Shown in pieces: positions 15,047 through 23,605 of a stretch of DNA of 64,000 nucleotides. Positions within the stretch are counted from its first letter, which is position 1, and every line of letters starts with the position of its first letter. A program made the translations under genes and the position numbers. Location: the NCBI RefSeq assembly GCF_022478115.1, contig NZ_JAKGSC010000001.1, positions 1 to 64,000 on the forward strand, given 5' to 3'. The notes under the pieces are model-generated. The model was not told the DNA's origin, did not search any database, and was given only the letters and a program-made list of their open reading frames with translations. This DNA comes from Tenacibaculum aquimarinum (lineage in GTDB: Bacteria; Bacteroidota; Bacteroidia; Flavobacteriales; Flavobacteriaceae).

Positions 15047-16177
15047 ATGAAAACATCAGTAAAAACATTCGTCCTTTCGTTCCTTTTCTTAGGATTAATT
15101 TCTTGTGGAAATGCAAATGCATCTGAGAAAAATCCGAAGAAAAAAAACACCATTAAAGTTGCTTTATTATTAGATACAAGCGGAAGCATGAGCGGATTAA
15201 TAAACCAGGCAAAAGCGCAATTATGGGAAATTGTAAACGAACTTTCATATGCAAAATGCGGCAACGAAAAACCTAATTTAGAAATTGCTTTGTATGAATA
15301 TGGAAACGACAGAATATCTTCGGAAAGTGGTTTTATCAGAAAGGTTTTACACTTTAGTACAGACTTAGATGAAATCTCAGAACGATTATTTTCTTTAACT
15401 ACAAACGGCGGAAGCGAGTATTGTGGTAAAGTTATTCAGACTTCAATAAACGAGTTAGAATGGGGTAAAAATAAAGACGATTTAAAAATGATTTTTATTG
15501 CTGGTAACGAACCTTTTACGCAAGGAAATGTATTTTACAAAGACGCAATTACCAATGCTAAAGAAAACGATGTTGTTGTAAATACTATTTTTTGTGGTGA
15601 TTATAGATCTGGAGTTTCAGGAATGTGGCAAGATGGAGCAACGCATGGAAATGGAGATTATATGACTATAAACCACAATAAAAAAATTGTACATGTTGTA
15701 ACTCCTTATGATGATGAAATTATCATCTTAAATAAGCGTTTAAACAAAACTTATGTTTATTATGGTAATAAGGGTGCTTCAAAATTTGCAAGTCAATACA
15801 CACAAGATATGAACGCCGAAACATTAGACGAAGTTGTGGTTGTTAAACGTGCAGTTAGTAAAAGTTCTCGTTTGTATAATAATAAAAACTGGGATTTGGT
15901 GGATGCTGAAAAAGAAGCTGACTTTAATTACAACAAGATAAAAAAGAAACAATTACCTAAAGAATTGCAAGGTAAATCTACTGAAGAAATAAAAAAATAT
16001 GTAAAATCAAAAAGTGAAGAACGTGCTAAAATTCAACAAGAAATAAAAGAATTAGATAAAAAACGTAGAGCTTTTGTTACTAAAAAAAAGCTAGAAAAAA
16101 CGAACAAAGATGAGCTAAATAGCGTTATGATTAACGCCATAAAAAAACAAGCGAAAAAGAAAAGTTACACTTGGTAA
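15047..16177 (+). CDS. VWA-domain lipoprotein
   Basis: The 376-residue product has a lipoprotein signal with lipobox ending at C20 (LISCGN). A von Willebrand A domain follows (about 35-230) with a complete MIDAS start D43-T-S-G-S47 and conserved acidic and glycine positions later (TTNGGSEYCG, FIAGNEPF). The last 100 residues form a highly charged Lys/Glu coiled region. Homologues are annotated as VWA proteins with no assigned substrate. It is divergent from the kinase/LytTR operon and shares its upstream region, including the 21-bp repeat array, so control by that regulator is plausible. Confidence 0.85.
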   Translation: MKTSVKTFVLSFLFLGLISCGNANASEKNPKKKNTIKVALLLDTSGSMSGLINQAKAQLWEIVNELSYAKCGNEKPNLEIALYEYGNDRISSESGFIRKVLHFSTDLDEISERLFSLTTNGGSEYCGKVIQTSINELEWGKNKDDLKMIFIAGNEPFTQGNVFYKDAITNAKENDVVVNTIFCGDYRSGVSGMWQDGATHGNGDYMTINHNKKIVHVVTPYDDEIIILNKRLNKTYVYYGNKGASKFASQYTQDMNAETLDEVVVVKRAVSKSSRLYNNKNWDLVDAEKEADFNYNKIKKKQLPKELQGKSTEEIKKYVKSKSEERAKIQQEIKELDKKRRAFVTKKKLEKTNKDELNSVMINAIKKQAKKKSYTW

Positions 16178-16203
16178 AACAGTTTTGGTTGATTTAGTTA
16201 GTG

Positions 16204-16242
16204 GGTTCGTGGAGATTTATAGAAATCTCTGCGAACTTTTTT
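16204..16242. terminator. Bidirectional rho-independent terminator
   Basis: Arms 16205-16218 (GTTCGTGGAGATTT) and 16223-16236 (AAATCTCTGCGAAC) pair with two G.U wobbles around a 4-base loop, followed by TTTTTT. It ends at the stop of the convergent glucosaminidase gene and so may serve both. Confidence 0.8.
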
Positions 16243-17092
16243 AGTTTAACAATAAATGTTGCCCAATACTAATTTCATTACTTGTTAACCCGTTAATTTC
16301 TTTTAACTTCTCAACAGTAGTATTATACTTTCTAGAAATTGAATACAGTGTATCTCCTTTTACTACTTGATAATAATTACCAACCGTATTTTCTATTACA
16401 ATGTTAGGTTCTTCTTTCACAATTTCAGTAGTTTCTTCAACAACAGTATTGTTTTGTTGTGACTTGGCATAATCAAACTCGTACAATTTATACCTTTCAA
16501 TAATACTTATTAATTTACTTGGATATTTTCGATCGGTAGCATAACCAGCTTTTCTCAATCCTTTTGCCCAACGTTTATAGTCTTTAGGATCTAAAGTAAA
16601 TAAGCTTGCATATCTTTTTCTTCCCGCTAAAAAAAGTGAATGATCTTTAAACGAAGTATCTGGATGTTGGTATTTTCTAAAACACTCCCCTTTTTCATCA
16701 TCATCATGCAGTACCTTTTGTCCCTGCCAACCTCTATGACATTTTATTCCAAAATGATTGTTAGAACGAGTTGCTAAATCGCTACGACCATTTCCAGATT
16801 CTAAAATTCCTTGTGCTAATGTGATACTTGCAGGAACTTTATGCGCATGCATTTCTGAAACAGCAATTGGCGCAAATTTATTAATGTATTGTAAAGTGTA
16901 TCTATTTAAATTTGGATTAGCTTTAACAATCTCCTCTACATGTTCTTCTTGGTTAACATTTGGTTGCTCTTCTGGAGTTTCTTCAACAATTACAACAACT
17001 GGTTTTGTAGGTTGGACAACCTTTTTCTTTGAACCACAGCTTGAAAATGCTAAAGTTGACAGAACAATTATTATAAAATATTTTAACCTCAT
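16241..17092 (-). CDS. Glucosaminidase-domain lipoprotein with LysM
   Basis: The 283-residue product has a lipobox ending at Cys19 (FSSCGSK), a Pro/Glu-rich linker and a mannosyl-glycoprotein endo-beta-N-acetylglucosaminidase domain (about 70-205: ASITLAQGILESGNGRS with catalytic Glu, then NHFGIKCH). A C-terminal LysM repeat follows (about 238-283: YQVVKGDTLYSISRKYNTTVEKLKEING). It should cleave peptidoglycan glycan strands at the outer-membrane inner face or cell surface. The start codon overlaps the stop of the upstream PLP-enzyme gene by one base. Confidence 0.92.
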   Translation of the reverse strand: MRLKYFIIIVLSTLAFSSCGSKKKVVQPTKPVVVIVEETPEEQPNVNQEEHVEEIVKANPNLNRYTLQYINKFAPIAVSEMHAHKVPASITLAQGILESGNGRSDLATRSNNHFGIKCHRGWQGQKVLHDDDEKGECFRKYQHPDTSFKDHSLFLAGRKRYASLFTLDPKDYKRWAKGLRKAGYATDRKYPSKLISIIERYKLYEFDYAKSQQNNTVVEETTEIVKEEPNIVIENTVGNYYQVVKGDTLYSISRKYNTTVEKLKEINGLTSNEISIGQHLLLN

Positions 17093-18048
17093 TAAACCAA
17101 TATTAACTCTTTATTCTTTGTCTTTAATTGCGCATTAACTCCGTCAATTCCTTGTAAACCTCCAGTATGAATTACTAAAATTTTACTTCCTTTTTCAAAG
17201 TAATCTTTACCAACTAAATCTAAAACTCCAAATAACATTTTACCTGTGTAAACTGGGTCTAATGGAATTGTAGTTTCTTCTTTAAATTCATTAATGAAAC
17301 GAATTAGTTCTTCATTATATTTTCCATAGCCACCAAAATGATATTTCTTTTGCAATTTCCAATTATCATTTCTTGTTGTGTACTTCTTAATATCATCAGC
17401 TAAAGAATAGGCTTTTAAAGCAGGAAAGCCCAATATTTTCTGGTTCTTTTTTGCTGAATTAACTAACCCTGCAATTGTACCTCCAGTACCAACTGCACTA
17501 CAGATATAATTGAATTGACTATCTTCTTCTGTTAAGATTTCTTGACAACCATCTACCGCTAAACAATTTGTACCACCTTCAGGAATAAGGTAAAAATCTC
17601 CCCATCTGTTTTTTAACTTTTCAATAAAACCAAACGATGTTTTTTGGCGATAAACATCTCTAGGGACAAACTGAAAATGCATTCCATTTTCATGTGCTTC
17701 TCTTAAAGTTGCATTATTTTTTAAGGTTTCCTTTATATTAAGACCTAACTCTTCTCCGCGAATAACACCAATTGTTTTAAAACCACTTTTCTTTCCCGCA
17801 ACAGCTGTTGCTACAATATGATTAGAAAAAGCTCCTCCAAAAGTTAACAGTATTTTTTTCTTTAATTTTTGCGCTTCTTGAAGATTATATTTTAATTTTC
17901 TGAATTTATTACCCGACACAAAAGGATGTATTGCGTCCTCTCTTTTTACAAATAATTCCACTCCTTTTTCTTCTAGAATAGATAGATTAATTTGTTGATT
18001 TTGGGTTGTAATTCCTTCTTTAAAAATATTCATATTAGTATTTTCCAA
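17092..18048 (-). CDS. ACC deaminase / D-cysteine desulfhydrase family PLP enzyme
   Basis: The product is a fold-type II PLP enzyme of 318 residues. FVSGNKFRKLKYNL holds the Schiff-base lysine, FGGAFSNHIVATA binds the cofactor phosphate region, and SAVGTGGTIAGL is the glycine loop. The family includes D-cysteine desulfhydrase and 1-aminocyclopropane-1-carboxylate deaminase; most Bacteroidetes members more likely act on D-cysteine or related amino acids, which sequence alone cannot settle. A second ATG at 18033 (MNIFKEGI) is an equally good start. It is coupled by TAATG to the downstream glucosaminidase gene. Confidence 0.85.
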   Translation of the reverse strand: MENTNMNIFKEGITTQNQQINLSILEEKGVELFVKREDAIHPFVSGNKFRKLKYNLQEAQKLKKKILLTFGGAFSNHIVATAVAGKKSGFKTIGVIRGEELGLNIKETLKNNATLREAHENGMHFQFVPRDVYRQKTSFGFIEKLKNRWGDFYLIPEGGTNCLAVDGCQEILTEEDSQFNYICSAVGTGGTIAGLVNSAKKNQKILGFPALKAYSLADDIKKYTTRNDNWKLQKKYHFGGYGKYNEELIRFINEFKEETTIPLDPVYTGKMLFGVLDLVGKDYFEKGSKILVIHTGGLQGIDGVNAQLKTKNKELILV

Positions 18049-18352
18049 AAACTGGATTTATAAATTTATCTGGTTAGCTCTCTACCTTTACCAAAAGGTT
18101 AGATAATTGCAAAAATAGTGTTTGATTTTGTATTTATAATAACGAAAACCTATAAAAAACGTTTATTTTTTAATAAAATTTAACTTTATGATAATAGTAA
18201 CTTTGGCTTAAAATTATAAAAATAATTTAAAATAAGAAAGAAATCATTATTTATTTGAATGCTTTTTAAAATTATATTTGCTAATTCAATAAACCAAATA
18301 AATTGGTTTATATTAATAAATTAGCCAAAAGGATAACAAAAAAAGAAAACCT
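18049..18352. other. Divergent intergenic region
   Basis: These 304 AT-rich bases separate two divergent genes and carry no ORF. A TATATTTG at 18273-18280 preceded by TTTG at 18254-18257 resembles a Bacteroidetes promoter for the plus-strand gene, though the 15-base spacing is short. An 8-bp inverted repeat, TAAACCAA/TTGGTTTA (18290-18297 and 18303-18310), lies 43 bases before the plus start, downstream of the -7 box, where an operator or 5' hairpin could act. Confidence 0.45.
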
Positions 18353-18988
18353 ATGAATTTAAAGTTAATCTTATTAATTGTTTGTGGCGTTTTTTGGTCT
18401 ATAGCTTATATAGCTGTTGCTAAAAAAGGCTTAAAAGACAAAACGTATGCAATGCCTTTTTTAGCATTGTCGCTTAATTTTTCTTGGGAAGTTTACAACA
18501 CAATACAAGGATATCTTTTTGCAGGTTTTCATATTTCTACAAAAATAAATATTGTTTGGACTTTATTAGATATGCTTATTCTATACTCTTATTTTAAGTA
18601 TGGAAATAAAGAATTAAAGAAAGAAAAACAGTTCTTTTATCTATATTCAATTTCAATTTTGCTACTATCTTTTTGCCTACAACATTACATCGGATATAAA
18701 TTAGGGTTAATACAAGGTGCCGTTTATTCTGGCTTTTGGATTAACTTATTAATGTCTATTCTATTTATCAGAATGTTTTATAAAAGAAGTAATTTAGAAG
18801 GACAATCATTGTTAATTGCATCGGCTAAATGTATAGGAACTTTAGCTATTACAATTCTTGTTGGTGTTCTTGGAATTAACCGTTTAGGCGGAAAAATAGA
18901 CTCAATAATGTATATTGGGTTTATTACTTTTATTATAGATTTCTATTATGTTTACCTTGTTGGTAAAGCTTTAAATACTAAAAATTAG
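18353..18988 (+). CDS. Seven-helix membrane protein, possible transmembrane terpene cyclase
   Basis: The 211-residue product is almost all hydrophobic, with about seven membrane helices. The segment LALSLNFSWEVYN places E46 in an N(x)SWE setting in helix 2, and FIIDFYYVYL places D196 in the last helix. A helix-2 Glu in an N(x)WE motif and a helix-7 Asp are the catalytic acids of the Pyr4/PaxB-type integral-membrane terpene cyclases, and bacterial members of similar length exist. This is pattern recognition, not a search, and no prenyltransferase or oxidase gene adjoins. It overlaps the convergent ABC-F gene by 11 bases. Confidence 0.5.
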   Translation: MNLKLILLIVCGVFWSIAYIAVAKKGLKDKTYAMPFLALSLNFSWEVYNTIQGYLFAGFHISTKINIVWTLLDMLILYSYFKYGNKELKKEKQFFYLYSISILLLSFCLQHYIGYKLGLIQGAVYSGFWINLLMSILFIRMFYKRSNLEGQSLLIASAKCIGTLAITILVGVLGINRLGGKIDSIMYIGFITFIIDFYYVYLVGKALNTKN

Positions 18989-20894
18989 TAACCTGTTCCT
19001 CTACAGTTTCCCAATCTGTCATTAAATCTTCTACTTTTTTCTTTTTAGCTTTATAGTTTTCAAAGAAATTCGGTTTCGAAGAAACTTCATCGTAGTTTTC
19101 TGCTAATTGTAGATCAATTTTGCTAATTTCTTTTTCTAAATCAGCAATTTCAGTTTCAATTTTATTAAGTTTATTCTTTAACTTCTTTAAAGCTTTTTCC
19201 TGATCTCGAGATAATTGATGCGCTTCTTTCTTAGCAGGTGTTTTTTCAACTTTTACAACAGTTCTTTTTTCTGCCTCTCTAAGATTTTCAATTTTATGTT
19301 GCTCTAAGAAATAATCTATATCTCCTAAATATTCTTTAATCTCTTTATCTTTAAAACCATACACAGTTGTAGTTAATCCTTGTAAGAAATCTCTATCGTG
19401 AGAAACAACAATTAACGTTCCATTAAAATTATTTAACGCTTCTTTTAATACTGTTTTAGAGGCAATATCCAAGTGGTTAGTTGGCTCATCCATTATTAAA
19501 ACATTAAATGGCTGCAATAATAATTTACATAATGCAAGTCTATTTCTTTCTCCTCCAGAAAGCACTTTTGCTTTTTTATCTACTGCATCTCCTCCAAATA
19601 AAAACGAACCTAACATGTCTCTAACACGCATTCTGTTTGTATCTGTAGCTGCATCTTCCATAATTTGCAAGACCGTTTTTTCTGGTGGTAAATGTTCTGA
19701 TTGATTCTGAGCGAAATACCCTACTTCTACATTATGACCGAGTTTTAGATGTCCTTCAAACGGAATTTCTCCAACCATCATTTTTGCTAACGTAGATTTT
19801 CCTTGACCGTTTTGACCAACAAAAGCAATTTTACTGTTACGCTCAATTAATAAATCTACACCTTCTAAAACATGTTTATCTCCATAACTTTTGCTAAGAT
19901 TTTCAGCTTCAACAATAATTTTTCCAGGCTCTTTAGAAATTGCAAAACGAACATTCATCGCTTGGTTATCATCTTGATCCACTTCAATTAATTCAACTTT
20001 ATCAAGTTGTTTCATTAAAGATTGCGCCATGGAAGCCTTACTTGCTTTTGCTTTAAATTTGTTTATTAAGTGCTGTTTTTGCTTTATTTCTTTCTCTTGA
20101 TTCTTCTGTGCTTGTAACTGCTTTTCTTTTATTTCTCGTCTTAATAATAAGAATTCTGAATACGGTTTTTTGTAGTCATAAATTTGACCTAAAGAAATTT
20201 CTATAGTTCTATTAGTTACGTTATCTAAGAACATTTTATCGTGAGAAACCAATACAATTGCACCAGAATACGACTTTAAGAAGTTCTCTAACCAAATAAT
20301 TGATTCTATATCTAAGTGATTTGTTGGCTCATCCAACAATAAAATATCGTTATTTTGAAGTAATAATTTTGCTAATTCAATTCGCATTCTCCAACCTCCT
20401 GAGAAAGTATCTGTTAGTTTATCAAAATCTTCTCTTTGAAAACCTAAACCTTGTAAAATTTTCTCTGTATCTCCTTGGTAATTATAACCTCCTAGCAACT
20501 CATAACGCTCAGTAAACTCAGTTAAATCTACAATTAATTGAGAATACTCTTCACTTTCGTAATCAGTTCTTGTAGCAAGTTGCTCGTTAATTTCATCTAG
20601 CTTAGCTTCTATTTCTTTAATTTCTACAAAGGCTTGGTACGCTTCTTCTAATATTGTTCTTCCTTCTACAAAGTCTATATCTTGACGTAAGAAACCCATA
20701 TTAATATCTTTATCAAAAGCCATTGAACCTCCACTAGACTCAATATCTTTAGAAAGGACTTTTAATAAAGTAGATTTTCCTGCTCCGTTTTTACCAATAA
20801 GACCAATTCTATCACCTTTATTTAATTTGAAAGTGATACCAGAAAACAAATCGGTTCCCATAAAAGAAACCGTTAAATTGTGTACGTTAAGCAT
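18978..20894 (-). CDS. ABC-F family ATPase (Uup-like)
   Basis: The 638-residue protein has two ABC domains and no membrane helices. Walker A sites are GKNGAGKST (about 35) and GQNGQGKST. Signatures are FSGGWRMR and LSGGERNRL, each with LDEPTNHLD or MDEPTNHLD. A charged linker (about 240-300) and a C-terminal coiled coil (about 540-638) match the Uup type. ABC-F proteins act on ribosomes, resolving stalled or aberrant states; some give antibiotic resistance, but nothing here shows that. It is divergent from the DUF983 gene. Confidence 0.92.
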   Translation of the reverse strand: MLNVHNLTVSFMGTDLFSGITFKLNKGDRIGLIGKNGAGKSTLLKVLSKDIESSGGSMAFDKDINMGFLRQDIDFVEGRTILEEAYQAFVEIKEIEAKLDEINEQLATRTDYESEEYSQLIVDLTEFTERYELLGGYNYQGDTEKILQGLGFQREDFDKLTDTFSGGWRMRIELAKLLLQNNDILLLDEPTNHLDIESIIWLENFLKSYSGAIVLVSHDKMFLDNVTNRTIEISLGQIYDYKKPYSEFLLLRREIKEKQLQAQKNQEKEIKQKQHLINKFKAKASKASMAQSLMKQLDKVELIEVDQDDNQAMNVRFAISKEPGKIIVEAENLSKSYGDKHVLEGVDLLIERNSKIAFVGQNGQGKSTLAKMMVGEIPFEGHLKLGHNVEVGYFAQNQSEHLPPEKTVLQIMEDAATDTNRMRVRDMLGSFLFGGDAVDKKAKVLSGGERNRLALCKLLLQPFNVLIMDEPTNHLDIASKTVLKEALNNFNGTLIVVSHDRDFLQGLTTTVYGFKDKEIKEYLGDIDYFLEQHKIENLREAEKRTVVKVEKTPAKKEAHQLSRDQEKALKKLKNKLNKIETEIADLEKEISKIDLQLAENYDEVSSKPNFFENYKAKKKKVEDLMTDWETVEEQVTNF

Positions 20895-20935
20895 AGAATG
20901 TAATAAATGTTACTTAATTAAATGGATAAAAAAAT

Positions 20936-20943
20936 TACCTTTG
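20936..20943 (+). promoter_or_regulatory. TAnnTTTG-type -7 box for the DUF983 gene
   Basis: TACCTTTG matches the Bacteroidetes -7 consensus and lies 27 bases before the start codon at 20970. No clear TTTG -33 element was seen at the usual distance. Confidence 0.45.
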
Positions 20944-20969
20944 CAAAAGTATATAAATTATAACGCAAG

Positions 20970-21344
20970 ATGTTTAAAAAAGGAACAAAACTCTACAGTA
21001 TTTTTACAGGTAAATGTCCACATTGCCATGAAGGTAAATTCTTTAAGTATCCTTTTACAATTAAACCTTCAAAAATTCTTAAAATTTACGATAATTGTGA
21101 GGTTTGCAACCAAAAATATATGCTAGAACCTTCATTTTATTATGGAGCAATGTATGTAAATTATGGTTTATCCGTAGCTACTTTTGTGGCTGTATTTATT
21201 ATTGCTAAAGTACTTTTAGGACTTACTATTTTAGAAAGCTTTATCGCAATAATAGTAGTTTCAATACTACTTACACCTTTTTGCCTGCGTCTTTCTAGAA
21301 TTATTTGGATTAATATTTTTGTGCATTACAAAAAGAAAAAGTAA
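20970..21344 (+). CDS. DUF983 family small membrane protein
   Basis: The 124-residue product has an N-terminal zinc-ribbon-like pair of motifs, CPHC (about 16-19) and CEVC (about 42-45), followed by two membrane helices (about 62-82 and 88-108) and a basic tail. This is the layout of DUF983 proteins, whose function is unknown. It is divergent from the ABC-F gene and ends 6 bases from the convergent FAD oxidoreductase gene. Confidence 0.85.
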   Translation: MFKKGTKLYSIFTGKCPHCHEGKFFKYPFTIKPSKILKIYDNCEVCNQKYMLEPSFYYGAMYVNYGLSVATFVAVFIIAKVLLGLTILESFIAIIVVSILLTPFCLRLSRIIWINIFVHYKKKK

Positions 21345-21350
21345 TTTTTT

Positions 21351-22406
21351 TTAGGCCTTCAACTTTTTGATAAATCTTATTATATCGATTTCTTCGTCTA
21401 AGTCTGCACCATTTTCTAAGTGATTATACAATTGCTTAGCAACTGTTGGAGCAATCATAACTCCGCGAGTTCCTAAACCATTTAAAACAACCAAGTTTTT
21501 ATATGTTGGATGTACACCGACTAAAGGTCTTCGTCCTGCTACTGTTGGTCTTATTCCTGCTGTTTGCTCAATAATTTTATAGGGAACGTTAATTACCTTT
21601 TCTAATTTTTCAACGAGTTCTTTTTTTCCTTCTTCAGAAGGATTAGATGTTTTATCCGTCCAATTAAAAGTTGCACCTACTTTGTAAATATTATCTCCTA
21701 AAGGAAGTACAAAAAGTGTTGATTTTAATAAGAAATTAATATCTAATTCTGGCGCATGAATGGTAATTAACTCACCTTTTGCTTCGTTTAAAGGTAATTT
21801 ATTAAAAAACGGATTTTCTGTAACTCCATAGCCTTCACAAAAAACAATATTTGTTGCTTCTACTTCTTTGTAAGTAACTGTTTTTTCTTGAAATTCTATT
21901 TGTTGATGTTCAAACTTCTCGAATCTAATAGCATTTTCACTTTCTAGATAATCTCTATAGGTTTCAACTAGTTTTTTTGTATCTATTCTACCAGTCTCTT
22001 TTACGTTTCCAAATGAGAAATCTGCTAGTACTCCATTGTAACTTTTGGTATCTAAATTTGGATCTATATAAGCTGTTAGTTTTGGTTTATCGGAAGCTTC
22101 AAACCAATTATTTTGGTCTTCTATTGATTTAAAAACTTTTTTGGTTGTAAATTTTTGATCGAACTTTGTATTGAATTTACCTTCTAATTTCTCGTAAAAG
22201 GGAAGTGCAACTGCTAATTGTTCTTTTGCGTTCCAAACGGGAGTAAACCTTTTTAAAATAACGGGATTATAAACTCCTCCTGCTACTAAAGAAGATGTTT
22301 GAGAGCTATCTTCAAAAACTATAAAACTTTTCTTATTTGCTACTAATTCTTCTACAAATGCTAAACCAGCAAGTCCTAAACCAACTATTATATAATCTAC
22401 TTTCAC
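21351..22406 (-). CDS. DAO-family FAD-dependent oxidoreductase
   Basis: The 351-residue protein begins with the dinucleotide-binding motif IIVGLGLAGLAFVEEL, continues with VAGGVYNPVILKRF, and ends with the DAO-type FAD-contact segment NLVVLNGLGTRGVMIAP. These place it with glycine/D-amino-acid oxidase-like or MnmC C-terminal-like enzymes. The oxidised substrate cannot be predicted. No signal peptide is present. It appears to be a single-gene unit. Confidence 0.85.
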   Translation of the reverse strand: MKVDYIIVGLGLAGLAFVEELVANKKSFIVFEDSSQTSSLVAGGVYNPVILKRFTPVWNAKEQLAVALPFYEKLEGKFNTKFDQKFTTKKVFKSIEDQNNWFEASDKPKLTAYIDPNLDTKSYNGVLADFSFGNVKETGRIDTKKLVETYRDYLESENAIRFEKFEHQQIEFQEKTVTYKEVEATNIVFCEGYGVTENPFFNKLPLNEAKGELITIHAPELDINFLLKSTLFVLPLGDNIYKVGATFNWTDKTSNPSEEGKKELVEKLEKVINVPYKIIEQTAGIRPTVAGRRPLVGVHPTYKNLVVLNGLGTRGVMIAPTVAKQLYNHLENGADLDEEIDIIRFIKKLKA

Positions 22407-22462
22407 GCTTCAAAAATACGGATTGTTTATTAATGTTTTGATTTTTATATTGCGTTAAAAAA

Positions 22463-22486
22463 CACCCCTAAAATTCCCTCAAGGGG
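22463..22486. repeat. Short CCCCT...AGGGG hairpin repeat
   Basis: CCCCT at 22465-22469 and AGGGG at 22482-22486 flank a 12-base loop. Similar CCCCTAAA...AAGGGG hairpins are common in flavobacterial intergenic DNA, from memory. Only this copy was noticed here. Confidence 0.4.
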
Positions 22487-22588
22487 ATAACCGAACGTCT
22501 TTAAATTTTCTGTTACTTAAACAAACTGTTTGATGTTAATACATAGAAACATAGTTGAAAAAACTGGAACAAAAAGCTTGCAAACAGG

Positions 22589-22670
22589 TTTAGCCCTGAT
22601 TGAACGGTTTGTTTGAGCTCTTTTGTGAAGAATGAACAAAAAGGGAGTAGTGAAAGCAGGAAATTGCTTC
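22589..22670 (+). ncRNA. Flavo-1-like structured repeat element, copy 2
   Basis: It opens GTTTAGCCCTGATTGAACGG and closes AAAGCAGGAAATTGCTTC, so AGC/GCT and CCTG/CAGG can pair. The central arm is of the second subtype (GAGCTC...GAGTAG), with inner stem CTTTTTGT-like arms TTTTGT/ACAAAA. It lies between the FAD oxidoreductase start and the gldN 3' end, antisense to both. The rest of the 320-base gap 22407-22726 holds the FAD-gene promoter region, one short hairpin repeat and a terminator. Confidence 0.65.
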
Positions 22671-22674
22671 ACAT

Positions 22675-22710
22675 AAAAAAAGCGCTCTTTAAAAAGAACG
22701 CTTTTGTTTT
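22675..22710 (-). terminator. Terminator of the gldKLMN operon (works in both directions)
   Basis: Arms 22678-22689 and 22694-22705 pair over 12 positions with one mismatch. On the minus strand the stem is followed by a run of T, 17 bases after the gldN stop. Confidence 0.85.
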
Positions 22711-22726
22711 ATTTATTGAATTGTGG

Positions 22727-23587
22727 TTAGTAATTCCACATATCCATTTCTCTGTTACGGATACCGTCTTTTATTTTATCTGCTTCTAACAGTTGAAATA
22801 AAGAGTTTCCACGAACGTAATCTTTAATACCTCTATTACCGTAAATGTTTTCTTCTTTTACAATAGTTGCATTAAATCTACGTGCGTTTAACAAGTTATC
22901 GTATGATATTGGTTGCGATGAATTCTTAGGGTTAAAGACTTTCGTTTTATGTAATAAATCTCTTGCTTCTGGATAAAATACCCAGAAAAGTTCATATACA
23001 TTTTCTGAATCGTCTATTTCTTCAACTCCTAAAGATTGTACGTCTGGACCCATTGGCGCAATTGCCAATAAACGATATTTTAATTCACCTTGACGTTTAT
23101 CAAAATACCACATTCCTTTTAACATATATCCTTCAATACGGTCAGATTTGATTTCATAATTATCAACGTAATCTCCTACTTGACGTGAGTTTACTAATAA
23201 TTGATCTAACTCATCTACATTCACTTTTGTAGTAAAATAAGAATCGGTATACACTTCTGTAAGTTGTCCTGATTTTACTCCTTTTAAAAGCGTATCGAAT
23301 AATGAACGACGATTTGCTGGTGCGTTTAAAGTATCGATTGGAAAATAGTATGGTAAATTAATTTTTTGACTTAAATCTACATACTCCCAAACAACCTTAG
23401 ACCATAAAACATCTCTATCGGCTATATAACCGTAAGGTAATGGTTTATCTTTGTCTACTGCTTTTTGCTCTTCAGATTTTACACCAATCTCACCAGCTTT
23501 TTTGGCATTTAAGAGATTAGATTGTGCATTTGCAACACTTACTGTTGCAACTAACACTAAAATCATATAAAAACGTTTCCAATTCAT
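22727..23587 (-). CDS. gldN: Gliding motility / type IX secretion protein GldN
   Basis: The 286-residue protein has a signal peptide ending VANAQ (about residue 22) and the conserved GldN body, including DRDVLWSKVVWEYVDLSQK, NLPYYFPID and the C-terminal ARRFNATIVKEENIYG. GldN/PorN is periplasmic and forms rings with GldK/PorK beneath the outer membrane as part of the T9SS core. It is the last gene of gldKLMN, 18 bases after gldM, and is followed by a terminator. Confidence 0.96.
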   Translation of the reverse strand: MNWKRFYMILVLVATVSVANAQSNLLNAKKAGEIGVKSEEQKAVDKDKPLPYGYIADRDVLWSKVVWEYVDLSQKINLPYYFPIDTLNAPANRRSLFDTLLKGVKSGQLTEVYTDSYFTTKVNVDELDQLLVNSRQVGDYVDNYEIKSDRIEGYMLKGMWYFDKRQGELKYRLLAIAPMGPDVQSLGVEEIDDSENVYELFWVFYPEARDLLHKTKVFNPKNSSQPISYDNLLNARRFNATIVKEENIYGNRGIKDYVRGNSLFQLLEADKIKDGIRNREMDMWNY

Positions 23588-23605
23588 ACTTTTAAATTTT
23601 ATCTA

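Noticed and set aside
22589-22670. Dispersed element as a MITE or insertion-sequence remnant
   Set aside because: No target-site duplications or terminal inverted repeats of transposon type were seen, and the conserved ends pair with each other as in an RNA stem.
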